Positions 48,207 to 59,416 of a DNA stretch of 64,000 nucleotides are shown in pieces. The position numbers and the translations under genes are program-made. How positions within the stretch are numbered: position 1 is the first letter of the stretch; every line of letters begins with the position of its first letter. Under the pieces are notes generated by a model. The model did not search any database. It worked only from the letters and a program-made list of their open reading frames with translations, and was not told the origin of the DNA. This DNA comes from Amphiura filiformis (Eukaryota; Echinodermata; Ophiuroidea; Amphilepidida; Amphiuridae), in the NCBI RefSeq assembly GCF_039555335.1, contig NC_092631.1, positions 2,232,001-2,296,000 on the forward strand. The letters are read 5' to 3'.

Positions 48207-48210
48207 TTAA

Positions 48211-48577
48211 GGGTATACGATGTATTGTTGGTCGAAGCAGCCAAAAAAGTAGTTCGCAGCATCTTGCGAATGACAGTGAGCTTTATCAAAAATTGCATTG
48301 CTCAATTCATAGCGAGCGTGTAGAAGAATTCAAATATCACAGATATAGTATAGGTCCTGTGGTTCTTGAGTTATTTTGTAAAGAGGGCTGAAACAACATC
48401 ACTTTTGTAAAACGTACATAACTCATTAACAACAATAAATTAAGCAAGTTTTCAAAGTATATGATTTGTAGAATGAACTTTTGCAAAACACCAAAGTGTT
48501 ATTTTTCAATAATATATTGATTCAGATAATGAAAATCGATTTTTTGGCTGCTTCGACCAACAATACCTCGTATACCC
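48211..48577. mobile_element. TTAA-site MITE, family 1 (copy B)
   Basis: Counterpart of 4371-4738 with the same TTAA flanks. It was present before the block duplicated. Confidence 0.75.
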
Positions 48578-48581
48578 TTAA

Positions 48582-49466
48582 ATCTGAAAACTATTTATTA
48601 ATATACGGAAAGAAAGTGTATTGTTTGTGAATTATATTGCAAGTTAGTGGCTAACTTTTTAAGGTTATTATACATGCAACAGACTATTCCCTTTTAAAGG
48701 GGCACTTCTTCATCCACAACTTAATCAAAAAATTATAGAGATTTTTATGCCATTAGAAAACATAATGTTTGTGTACAAAACCTTTCTTGCAGATTCGGTG
48801 GTTTGAAAAAGGACCAATTTGTATTTCTACAATTACAACACAGTAGACTATGCCATAGTCGAATTTTATTAAAAATATGTTATTATTAGTCATGATAAAC
48901 CCATTTCGTTGAACTCAAAATTATACTGATGTTTATTAAAATTAAAGTATTCAATAGTAAAATGGTCATAAAGAGTTAAAAATATCAGATAATTAGTGAC
49001 AATAAAAGTAACTGAATGCAACATTATCTTGCATAATTATAATGGCTCACTTTAATACTGAACAATTCTGATTTTGGAATCTACCAGTTTATTGATAGCG
49101 AACCCCGAAAAAGCTAACAAACAGAGAGACTACGGAGAAGTCTAACAACACAGTGGCATGATATGGAGCACTGTAATATACATACATAATTATACAATTA
49201 TGCGTAACTCGCAAATTCAATTGAAATTCATTTCAACTGAAATATTGGTAATAAGCTTTTTTGTGGATATCTATCGAACCATACACTTAAAAGAGGATGA
49301 TAAAATCACGAAATGTCCCATTAAAGGAATTTTTCATTTGAGATAATGTGTATCAGAATCGTTCAATGATCCCCTCACTCGATAAAAGCGCCTGTGGAAA
49401 ATACAGTTATTACTCCAAATGAATGGATACGAGGTAGCTCTAATTTGTTACACGCATGTGATTTTA
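48582..49466. other. AT-rich intergenic DNA, duplicated from copy A
   Basis: Matches 4743-5743 apart from a deletion of roughly 130 bases near 49128 (between 'aacaaacagag' and 'actacggagaag'). No gene seen. Confidence 0.5.
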
Positions 49467-50865
49467 AAGGGTGTCCCAGAAAAAATGACCGGGTGAATGA
49501 ATTTGAACATAATTCGAGCAAATAGGTATCAGAATCCAAAAATTTAACTTGAATCGGTTGAATGATTGCGAAGAAATGAGTGATTACATAATGCATGCGT
49601 CAATTCACTTCATTCCTAGTTTGATAGAAACTGGTTAACATGTCAATCGGCTTTATATTATTTTGTTTTATTGAAATCCTTTTCGTTCTTTTAAACAAAT
49701 CTTCAAGTTTGACAATACTGCACGATATTAAAAATGAAAGCCTGCGTTTAAGATGATGCTCTGTATTTTGTAAATATCTTTTCTTCGTTAATGTTAATAT
49801 AATTATTGCTTAAATAATTATTACATAATGTTTTCTTACAATGTTTTTCAAATATTACCAAGAAATATAAATTTCAAAAACATCAACATAATGTTGCATG
49901 ATATCAAAAATCACACGTAAAGCTGTAAGCTCTTGACCATCATGATCATTGTCATTCTTGGCTCAAATGTTCTTTGGAAAGTTAAAATATAACATATTGC
50001 ACAACATTAATAATTAAAGCTGGGAAGCTGCCAACGGGGAGAAAGTTTTTGCAGGCAAGCTGTTGCTTTTAATATTGTCATAAGTAATTAATACTAAAAG
50101 TTTTATCTTTAAACAAAAACTAAAAACATTAAACATAATATTCCACAATATCAAAAATTGAAGCTGCAAGCTCATCATTTAATCATGTCTTTCTCGGTTT
50201 TTTGAAAAGATTAACACATTGCATGACAAATTAGAGCTGTTAAGGGGTACTACACCCCTCGATAAATTTGTGTTTATTTTTGCATTTTTCTCAAAAACTA
50301 ATATTACAGTGGTAACAAAAAATAAAACAAACGAAGACGGGAAACAGTTGTACAGCAAATTTTCGGTACTGGGCCTTCAGGCTTTATTACATATGATAAG
50401 AAATAAGGTACCGCTGGGATGTACCTCATTTCCTATCATATATACTGAACCGCTTGTCTTGAGTCACTGAAATTTCAGTGTAGTAATTAGATTCCTTGCC
50501 CCAATAATATACATAACTTTTGTTACCAGTGTGTTATTATTTTTTGAGAAAAATGCAAAATTAAGTTTCTTATAATTTAACCACTGTGTATTAATGCGAA
50601 GGCAAATCAAAAGTTATATTCAGGTAGTCCACCTTCAGCAAATATGAGCGAATATGACAAAAAAACCAGCTGTTGATCAAACTTGCATTGGTGTGCGTAT
50701 TATGTATCGCTCATTTCTTCGTAATTCATCCGAATCTATAATCCATAAAATTTACGTATAATGCACAATAAAATGAGCTGCTAGCCGCTTTTTTATTTTT
50801 TGGATTCCAATGTCTATTTCTCGACCTTTGCTCAAATTTATTCACCCGGTTATTTTTCTGGGACA
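49467..50865. mobile_element. Mariner-like element, copy B counterpart of 5744-7651
   Basis: The same TGTCCCAGAAAAA ends next to TA. It lacks the 419-bp AATTC-flanked insertion and contains the truncated family 2 MITE. No transposase frame visible. Confidence 0.65.
50244..50562. mobile_element. TTAA-site MITE, family 2 (copy 3, altered)
   Basis: The left end and most of the right half match 6943-7302. About 70 bases of unrelated sequence (around 50321-50390, with 'gacgggaaacagttgtacag') replace part of the middle, and the right end with its TTAA is deleted together with about 90 bp of flank. Confidence 0.7.
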
Positions 50866-50867
50866 TA

Positions 50868-51426
50868 CAGGCAGTATGTTCAATATTAACTGATTTAGAT
50901 GCAATTACAAACCAATCGAAACTAATATTTTGCTTCTCTCGTCACTTAGAAACAGCTTTTCTCACAAAAAGGGTGCTTTATAAACTTCAACAAAGGACGT
51001 GTTTGTTTAATATGAAACATATACTATGGGTATTAATGTATTTCAATTATATAATTGCTTTGAATGTTGTTATTTTGCTTCCATCTTTAAACACAATGAT
51101 TGTAATATACTTGAACAAATCTTTTTTTATGATTTCCTGCTTAATAGGGGATTCCTTACGTTAGGTTTTCACTATTTGTAAATGTCTAGAGATTTACAAT
51201 AAATCCGGCAATAGTGAAGTATTTTTGATTTGCTATCTTTCTTTTCATTGTAAGACTTGGCTGTAAATGAGGAGAACGCTTTGCGCCAGTATTCTTACAT
51301 AGATGCCTCAACAAGTTCGTGCTAAACTGAAGTCTTATTATTTCGTATTTTTAATCACTGCATAAAATAACCTCTCAGCCGATTTGCTTTATTTGAGACT
51401 GTTCTGCCGATAACTCGCATCTTCTA
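50868..51426 (+). promoter_or_regulatory. 5' flank of R7
   Basis: Almost identical to the R2 flank (7654-8211) and distantly similar to the flanks of the R1 group. Candidate promoter/5'UTR only. Confidence 0.35.
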
Positions 51427-52326
51427 ATGGATAATGAAAATATGACTCCCGTGACACTTTCGCCAGACACCTTCTTTGGTACCGACGGTTCATCAAGCAG
51501 TAGTAGCAGCAATTCTAGGGGCTTGCCATTTGAAGCAAGCATCATTGTAGCTGTGGTCAGCACTCTCGTAAGCTTCATCACTGTAGTTGGCAACATCGGC
51601 GTGTTCTATATAATCTATACAGACAAACGCCTTCTTACGTACACCAACTATTACATATTGGCTCTAGCTGCATCTGATATAGTTGGTGGTTTTACAATGG
51701 CGTTATATTCAGTCTATTGGATTCTTGGATATTGGCCTTTTAGTGATATACTGTGTGATGTGCACCAGTATGTAAAAGCAACTTTCATTCACATCAGTAT
51801 CCTAACGATTGTCATCATTGCTTACGATCGCTGGGATGCGCTTGAACACCCTCTTCAACATCTCAAGAGACGGACTCTAAGCCATGCAATGAAGTTGATA
51901 AGCATTACCTATATTATACCACTGATGTACTGGTTTTTTGCAATTTTCCTCTGGCGGTATCTAAACGGCTCCCGCAATATTCTGCCAGGTCGATGTTACC
52001 CTCAATTTGTAGCTGACAGCTTTACGTTTCTCTTATTTGTACCTATTGTTATATTCTGGGCTCCCTTCGTCATCATATGTGTGTTGTACGCCCGAATATA
52101 CTTGATTATTCGTCGCACTGGCGCTTCACAGAAACTTTGTCAACTCCCTACTGCTGTCAGAAATCAACCAGGAGCAAATTTTGCCCATCACGATCAGGAG
52201 AATAAGCGTGCCAATCGAACATTAACATTGATTTTAATCGCAATGGTGCTAGCATCTTCACCATGGTCGACTTTAGCTCCTGTTTATGCTAGCTGTAGTT
52301 CATGTATACCATTGGCATTGTATCAG
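51427..52326 (+). CDS. R7: short-loop muscarinic-like GPCR, exon for TM1-6
   Basis: This open exon encodes 300 residues and ends in cag|gtaagt at phase 0. The start MDNENMTPV has an N-M-T sequon. TM1-6 are complete with the sodium-site Asp in TM2 (AASDIVGG, one residue shorter than R1), C110 before TM3, DRW, GRCYPQF in ECL2, P in TM5, SSPW in TM6 and CSSCIPL in ECL3. Two things set it apart from R1: inner loop 3 is only about 30 residues, and the TM3 amine-site position is Lys117 rather than Asn or Asp. It is the intact partner of the damaged R2. Both features suggest a different ligand or coupling; that is inference. No TM7 exon is seen downstream. Confidence 0.85.
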
Positions 52327-52642
52327 GTAAGTTAAGGGTACACGTAGGGTCACTATAAGTGGGGAATTTTACACATTGTTTTGTATCGTATCGTAAAAAG
52401 GAACGATGATAAGGTCATAAAAGTACACATTTTTAGACAGAAAATGATATAAGAAATCCAACTATAGCACAGCAGATTTCTGAAAAAGAAAAAGCTGTTT
52501 TTGAGCAAAGCACCAAAATATTTGATTGTCCATACTACTAGTAATTTTGTTAGAAACCTTAAATTTCCAAATCGATGAAAACTGCATACTAATGTTCTAA
52601 AGACACAGCCTGACTATTTAAAAAGGTAAATTACACGTTCAT
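52327..52642. other. 3' flank of R7
   Basis: Begins gtaagttaa, matches the R2 3' flank (9117-9432), and differs from the R1-type flank. No gene seen. Confidence 0.5.
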
Positions 52643-53279
52643 TTATTACTTCTTGGCTCTAGCTATTTCTGATATAGTTGATGGTGGTTTTACAATACCG
52701 TTGTATTCATTCTATTGGATTCATGGGTATTGGTCTTTTAGGGATATGCTATAAAATATTTACCTTTATTTGAATCACGCATACATTCACATCAGTATCA
52801 TAATGATTGTCACCATTGCTTACAATCGCTGGGATGCATTTGCTGGGATGCGTTTTGGCCGCCCCTGCTTTTACCCAGGGGCTGGCGCCCCAAAGTCCCC
52901 CCACCCCAAAAAAAAAAATACGCGCATGGGTTTACTGAAACCTAATTGGCTCACTGCTGCTGATCATCAGATCATGTCGGTACAACAAGCAATTCAACAA
53001 GCATGAATGTAGTCGTCACCAGGAAAGCATCTGAAGATACAGACGCCAACGATAATCCAGCTTTCTTCAAAAACGAAGACATGGGTCCATAGACAAATCT
53101 GTCGAGGATCCGTCAGAAACAAATTCAGCTCATAACGACAAGTTTGGCAAGGAGAATAGGCGTGCCAATCGAACATGACATTGTTTTTGATCGCTTATGG
53201 GATATCATTGTTACCATGGACATCTTTGGCTTCTGCTTATGGTGGCTGTAGATCGTGTATTCCATTTGTATTGTATCAG
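52643..53279 (+). pseudogene. R8: decayed receptor remnant
   Basis: Counterpart of R3. TM2 and TM3 codons are recognisable ('ttgtattc.ttctattggatt', 'gatgcatttgctgggatgcg'), with a stop after the TM3 Cys region. A GC-rich unrelated stretch (about 52856-52928) replaces TM4 and TM5. Loop 3 and TM6 follow with frameshifts, ending at a weak donor (cag|gtatta). The start codon and TM1 are absent. Confidence 0.8.
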
Positions 53280-53977
53280 GTATTAAAGTTAAGCGTTAGG
53301 TAAGTTCGACGCGAAACATTCGCAATGTGTTTTAATGCATTTCAATATAAGTAATGAGTATTTTATCTTTAACATAATGAATTGTAATTTCTTGGGCATT
53401 ACAGCAAACATCACTAGCAATGAATACACTAGTACACAATTAAATATTTTTTAAATCAAGCAAAAGTGAATGCTAAGAAGTTGCGCAAGAATTACGTTTG
53501 ATTTGCTTTCTTTCAATTTATTGTCAGACTTTGTAGTAAATGTGGAAAGCGCAATCAATCCCAGCATATAATTGCAGTGTTTTCAACTGAACTGTTTTCC
53601 GGTAACGATAATCGGAAGTTAATTGAAAGCATTTATGCGTAATATACCTTTCATTTTATCTCAAATCAAGTTCCAAAGCTTTCCAGGGAAATAAAAACTT
53701 GTCTGTACGCGGGCGTTAGTATCCTCATGAAGGTCGTGGCGTAACAAGTACGTGTTTAGCTGAAATCATATTATTGATATACTGTCGTGTTTTTTAATCA
53801 CATCATAGAATTGTGACGTTTCCGAATGACCTGTTTTCAGTTTTGGTAATGAAAATTGGAAATCAATTAAAGGCATTTTAGCGTCATCATACATTTCATA
53901 ACATCTCAAGTTACGGAGAAAATATTCAGCCGATTTGCTTTATTTGAGACAGTTCAGCTGATAACACGAGTCTTCTA
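53280..53977 (+). promoter_or_regulatory. 5' flank of R9
   Basis: Close to the R4 flank (10675-11245). Contains 'ttgcgcaagaattac', then 'atgaaggtcgtggcgtaaca', 'gaatgacctgttttcag' and 'ataacacgagtcttct' before the start codon. Candidate promoter/5'UTR. Confidence 0.4.
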
Positions 53978-56197
53978 ATGGATTATCAGGATAGAAATAT
54001 GTCGCTCGTAACGCATTGGCCAGACACATTCTTTGCTACCGAAACTTCAAGCAGTAGTAGTAGCAGCAAGAATTCGGGGGGTCTGTTCTTCGAAGCAAGT
54101 ATCACTGTCGCTGTGGTCAGCACTCTCGTAAGCCTCATCACTGTAATTGGCAACATTTTCGTTTTCTATATAATCTATACAGACAAACGCCTTCTTACGT
54201 ACACCAACTATTATATCTTGGCTCTATCGGCATCTGATATAGTTGCAGGTGGATTTACAATGCCGTTATATTCAGTCTATTGGATTCTTGGATATTGGCC
54301 TTTCAGCGATATGATATGTGATATTTACCTATATTTAAATCACGCTTTCATCCACATCAGTATCATAATGATCGTCACTATAGCGTATGATCGCTGGGAT
54401 GCGCTGGAACACCCTCTTCATCATCTCAAGAGACGGACTCTAAGCCATGCAATAAAGCTAATAAGCATTAGCTATATCATACCATTGCTATTCTGGCTTT
54501 TTGCGTCATTTCTCTGGCCGTATCTAAAGGGCTCTCGTAATATCCTATCAGGTCGATGCTACCCTCAGTATGTAGCTGACCCGGGGGGGGGCCACTCAAA
54601 TATGAGAGTGTACGCATGCGTGACCAAATTTTTTTCGAACACCCCCTAAACAAGTTTTCCTCTGTGAGCAAAATGACCCCCTAAACAAGTTTTTAGCGCG
54701 CTTTCCCCAAAAATTTGACCCCCTAAACAGGTTTTTGTCTAATTTTGACCCCCTAAACAAGTTTTTGTCTAATTTTGACCCCCTAAACAAGTTTTTGTCT
54801 AAATTTGACCCACGTTACAAGTTTTGATGGATTTTGACAAATTGAACAAATTTTTAGGCCTACTAAGTTAGTAACTTTTCATTGAACACTAAAACTGAGT
54901 CCACCTCCTGGATATAGGCCTACCCCCCCCCCCCGGTAGGCCTATACCTGCCATATCGTACCACTTTAAAATATAAATAATTCAGATTCGTAGCTTGTTA
55001 CATGAATCTGATTGGATTCTCGTAAAGTAGTTTTGTGAGAATATACCAATAGGCCTATTCAGCGTAATTTATCATCATAGTTTATCCAGACGCAACGTTA
55101 AAGCAGTTTTCACATCGTATTTGGTTCCGAATTCGGCACCTAAAGTTGATTATCGTGTCCTGATATCAGCGGCCCTTTTCATGCTTTCTACTGCATATAT
55201 AATTTCCTAAAGTAATCCAGAGAAGGGGAAACTCGCAAATCTACCAGCAGGAGTAGTGAATAATGTGAGGAATCTATAAAGGTCCTAAAAATCTTTTTGA
55301 AATAGGGCCTACATATGATATTTTCATTCCGGATTTTCGTCTCCCCGTTTTGTCCACTGAACTATATACCCATCATCATAATCATGACGTCATTAATTAA
55401 TATGCACGTTTTTAATCTAAACGGTATTTTACATAGAAGTACGAGGCCATGGTTAAATCACATGTAACACGTCATGAAATATATTTGCATAACATAGTGC
55501 TTTAAACATTTATACGACACTGGAATAAACTTTTTCGGAATCGGAGTTTCAGCAGATTTGAAAAGCGGATTAAAATGGTACCCTAAATGCGTTACAAACG
55601 ATTTTAAAACAACCCCTTTCATGAAAATCACCGTTTTTTCCCCCTTAACGCGTCACGCGCGTAACGTGCCCAACCGAAAAAAACACCCCTTTTCACGCGT
55701 TTTTTTGGTCACGCATGCTTACATCATTATATTTGAGTGGCCCCCCCGGGGTAGCTGACAGCTTTACATTTCTCTTATTTGTACCAATTCTTTCCTTCTG
55801 GGCTCCCTTTGTCATTATATGTGTGCTGTACGCTCGTATATACCATATTATCAGTCGCACTGGGATCTTTCAGAAACCTTATCGACTCCCTACCACTGAG
55901 TGTATGGGTACTGCAGGCAATCCAACAAGCATGGCTAAGAAAGCATCTGAATATAAAAACGCCCATGATAATCCAGGTTTCTCAAAAGACGAAGAACATG
56001 GTGTCCCTGACAAATCTGGCGGGGATCCGTCAGGAAGAAATTCTATTCATAACGACAAATTTCGCAAGGAAAATAAGCGCGCCAATCGAACATTGACATT
56101 AATTTTGATCGCTATGGTGATATCATCGTTACCATGGTCAGCTTTGGCTCCTGTTTATAGTAGCTGTAGTTCATGTATTCCTTTGGCATTGTATCAG
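53978..56197 (+). pseudogene. R9: TM1-6 receptor exon split by a hAT-type element
   Basis: Exon sequence runs 53978-54580 (MDYQDRNMSLV with an N-M-S sequon, through ECL2 GRCYPQYVAD) and resumes at 55752-56197 (TM5 to ECL3, CSSCIPLALYQ, donor cag|gtaggt). Between them lies a 1171-bp element flanked by an 8-bp duplication of the receptor sequence TAGCTGAC. Apart from it the exon is open, so loss is due to this insertion alone and looks recent. The TM3 amine-site residue is Asn (YLNH). Loop 3 is shorter than in R1 and lacks the Val-rich stretch. The 3' part and flank differ from R4, its positional partner. Confidence 0.87.
54581..55751. mobile_element. hAT-type element in R9, 8-bp duplication TAGCTGAC
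   Basis: The ends are G/C runs followed by GGCCACTCAAATAT.A and GCATGCGTGACCAAA, inverted at the two sides, with TAGCTGAC at 54573-54580 and 55752-55759. Near the left end a tandem repeat of about 30 bp ('ccccctaaacaagttttt') occurs several times. No transposase frame is visible. The ends resemble those of the element at 29480-29924. Confidence 0.85.
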
Positions 56198-56746
56198 GTA
56201 GGTTAAACAGCGGGTATGTTTCTCAAATAGTCGTTATTTTTCGTTGTATTTTTCTAACTGACAAAAAAGTTGCTGGAATATTATAGTAGCTGACGTTTCC
56301 ACCCACTGCCGGGTATTTTGAACATTCCTGCACACCTTATACATGATAAATTGTATTCCAAACACAAGTGATATTATCATTATGGATAAGTAACAAAGAA
56401 ACGGTATATTGAGATATGTTGGTAAATACAGCAGCTTACGCTAGTAGACACGAACGTGTTATCAACTTGTTTGTAAATATATAATAAATAAATAAGCAAA
56501 TGAACAAATAATAATATACATGTACATAAATCTATAAATAAATAATAAATGACAACATAAATAAATACAATAAATGAATAAATATAAATAAATAAATAAA
56601 TAAATAAATGAATAAATATAAATAAATAAATGAATAAATATAAATAAATAAATGAATAAATATAAATAAATAAATGAATAAATATAAATAAATAAATGAA
56701 TAAATATAAATAAATAAATGAAAAATGAATAAATATAAATACATAT

Positions 56747-56778
<32 letters not shown>

Positions 56779-58270
56779 AAAACTTAATAAATAAAAGCAA
56801 TGCAGTATATATATAACTAGTATTCCCCAATCCACGTGGAAATATTTAGATAAACAGCGGTGTCCCGCTAGTTATCTTTTCATTTAATATGTTAAAAAAT
56901 ATATGCAGAAATAATAATAAAACAGACAGAATATAAAATATTATAATTCCCATTTTGTCCGCTTTCTAATTAGTGTTTGCTTAATTTTTCCTGGTTTTGT
57001 TTTGTGTGTCTATATGTAGTTACCTAAAAATAAATGTTCCTTTTACATATATGTACAAGAGGAAACCTAGGTGATGTATTTATTACATTATTAAACATGT
57101 AAAGATAATAATTTCTTTCTTATTTGTTTCTGTCAATTGTTCCGGTTTAATTTTTGCGTCCAAACACAGTTACAGTTAGTCGATACTAAATGCAACTTAT
57201 CTCATAATGTAAAGTTTTGTCTGATAATGATACATCTTATCTGTTCGTTCAAATATCTTTGTAGTTAAATAAACATCTGAATATAATTGGCACTGTCAGA
57301 TACGGGGAAAGTCCGTCTCGTATGAAGGATTTGATCATTAACAATATCCCATGGTACAAATCACCAATCTAATATGAGTCTTATTAAATCTAAATTCATA
57401 TTAAGCTAAATAAAATAATCATGATAATGGCGGATGGGTGGATGGATTGCATATAGGGTTAGGTAACTGTTTCAAGAGGAAATTAACATTATTAATTGAG
57501 TGCAAATATGCGCATGTGTATGTAACTATCCAAAGAAAAGCAAGTCTGTGGATAGATGGGACCCAACTTAGCACAATACGCACCTACCCACTCAGTATAC
57601 ATCAAGGACTCTGGCATAAATATTTTCTCAATGGGTGAAGCCTAAAAGTACAATTTGCTAGAAGCTCACGAGACATAATGTTATTATCATATTATTGTTC
57701 TTTCAGTAGTATCTATATTTTAGTGATAATCAATTGTAAACCATATACATGATATAATAATACGATTGCGTTTAATATTGAGGATCCAGTGGCGTAGATT
57801 CTTTTTAGTAGAGTATAGTGAATCAAGCAGCTTTTGGCGGCAGAAGTTTATGGTACAAATACCCACGAAGCGCGCGAAAAAGTTTGTCATATTGAAAATA
57901 AAATGGTGTAATATTTTACAAAAGTGGAACAATTGCGTGCGAAAAGCGCAAAAATTGGCACTTTGTGCCTAACTGGCCAAATATGAGGATAATTTGATCA
58001 GAAACCTACATACAGGCGTCAACATGGAGGATGTACAGACCATTCCCTCTTATAAAAATATTGGGGTGATTCACTCCCCTATCACCCCCCACCCATGTAC
58101 GCCTATGCCAGGATCTGTGGTGAAATGAATTATGGGAATGGGTAATTGTTCTATTGCTTGATTGTGTCTAAAATAACAGCAAATAGGTCTACGTAATGTT
58201 TTACTATTCTTACTTCCTTCTGAGAAAGGATTAAAATCGTGACGTACTTATATGGCATGTGTATTGTTAG
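56198..58270. other. Intergenic DNA between R9 and R10
   Basis: Contains the (AAAT)n tract at 56477-56790 and, at about 57780-58110, a stretch resembling dispersed CG-rich repeats ('acgaagcgcgcgaaaaagttt', 'gtacgcctatgccagg'). No TM7 exon or other gene recognised. Confidence 0.45.
56477..56790. repeat. Interrupted (AAAT)n microsatellite
   Basis: Long runs of 'aaataaat' are interspersed with regular 'gaataaatat', giving a secondary period of about 22-24 bp. The Tyr/Ile/Leu/Phe-rich minus-strand frames here are simply the translated repeat. Confidence 0.9.
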
Positions 58271-59416
58271 ATGATGTTTAGCAGTGGAAACAGTACACAT
58301 TGTTTCCTCGAGAGAAGCAAAATGGACGTGCCCAAAACTTTGGATTACGTTAGTGCGTACAATGCTATTGTGCTCCAGCATGAGACTAACGATACAAACC
58401 AAACAAACGTGACCGATAGATTGGATATACATCTGTCAACTCAGGCTATTACTATCGCAGTTTTTAGTGGATTTTTTAACACTATCACTCTGTTGGGGAA
58501 TTTACTAGTAGTTTACGCTTTCTGCACCACTCCAAAGCTACATACTTATACCAATTACTATGTATTGAGTTTGGCTGTCTCTGACATCATTGCCGGTGGA
58601 TTTACTATGCCTATTTATTCGGTTTACTGGGTTTTAGGCTACTGGCCTTTTAGTGACGCTTTTTGTGATGCTTACTTATATATCAACCACGTATTCATTC
58701 ATATCAGTATTTTAGTTATTGTATCCATCGCCTTTGATCGTTGGCAAGCTTTAGTGATGCCTCTGCAACATCTAAGCAAACGTACCCTTAAACACGCACT
58801 GAGTCTTATATCACTGAGCTACATTATTCCGTTTCTGGTATGGTTACCCGGTTGTCTTCTGTGGCCTTATATGCATGGGGGAAGGACAATTCGTTCAGAA
58901 CAATGCTATCCACAGTATGTTTCGGACAGTTTGGTATTTTCGTGTTTTGCGCCAATAATCCTGTTCTGGTTTCCATTGCTTGTAGCAACGATACTTTATT
59001 GGAGAATAATAATTGTCATTCGACGCGCAAAAATGTTAAAAAATAAGAGAAAGTATACAGTAACTATGGAAAGCTTAAGTAGGTCTTCAAGACTAAGTCA
59101 ACGAGCACGTACGGAACTTGAGAATGGAATAAACCATACTAAAGAAAGAAACGCATCTATTAGCCTCCAAGGTGACAACTTTGAAGTGAATGAAGGTTTT
59201 ACTGATGATGTAACACCAACGGTGAACACCCGTAAGCGTACAGTGACTGCGGAAAAGGTTAAACGAGCAATCGAGAAATTAAGGCGGGAAAATGTACTTG
59301 CTACTAATACTCTTACATTGGTATTCATTGCGATGGTGCTGGCCTCCGTACCGTGGTCTGCACTTGTACCTGCTTACAGCGCATGTGGAGAATGTATTCC
59401 ATTGGCACTATATCAG
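58271..59416 (+). CDS. R10: diverged muscarinic-like GPCR, exon for TM1-6
   Basis: This open exon encodes 382 residues and ends in cag|gtaggg at phase 0. A second Met (residue 18, at 58322, context aaaATGg) could be the true start. The N-terminus has N-glycosylation sequons (NST, then NDT, NQT, NVT around 40-48). TM1 has GN, TM2 has the sodium-site Asp in AVSDIIAGG, TM3 starts at C122, the amine-site residue is Asn129, then DRW, with HPL replaced by MPL in inner loop 2. ECL2 has EQCYPQY; TM5 has WFPLL; loop 3 is about 90 residues and basic near its end; TM6 has ASVPW and ECL3 CGECIPL. It shares the exon design of R1-R9 but is clearly diverged, so it may represent the ancestral or an outlying paralogue. 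No TM7 exon was found in the remaining 4.6 kb. Confidence 0.85.

Larger units (their letters stand above)
43745..56197 (+). repeat. Duplicated receptor block, copy B (R6-R9)
   Basis: This is the second copy of the block described at 1-12494. It begins directly after the right end of the 23 kb inverted-repeat element and runs through R6, R7, R8 and R9. About 50 bases (roughly 43745-43794, between two copies of TATTATA) have no counterpart in copy A. Copy B lacks the 419-bp insertion found at 5881-6299 and the 190-bp insertion in R4. It has its own 1171-bp insertion in R9. Receptor exon R6 lacks the nine-base insertion seen in R1, and R7 keeps the splice donor lost in R2. Confidence 0.85.

Noticed and set aside
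56380-56835. 151-codon minus-strand frame rich in Tyr, Ile, Leu and Phe
   Set aside because: It is a translated (AAAT)n microsatellite.
58151-58432. Minus-strand frame overlapping the R10 start
   Set aside because: It is a shadow of the R10 exon with no features of its own.
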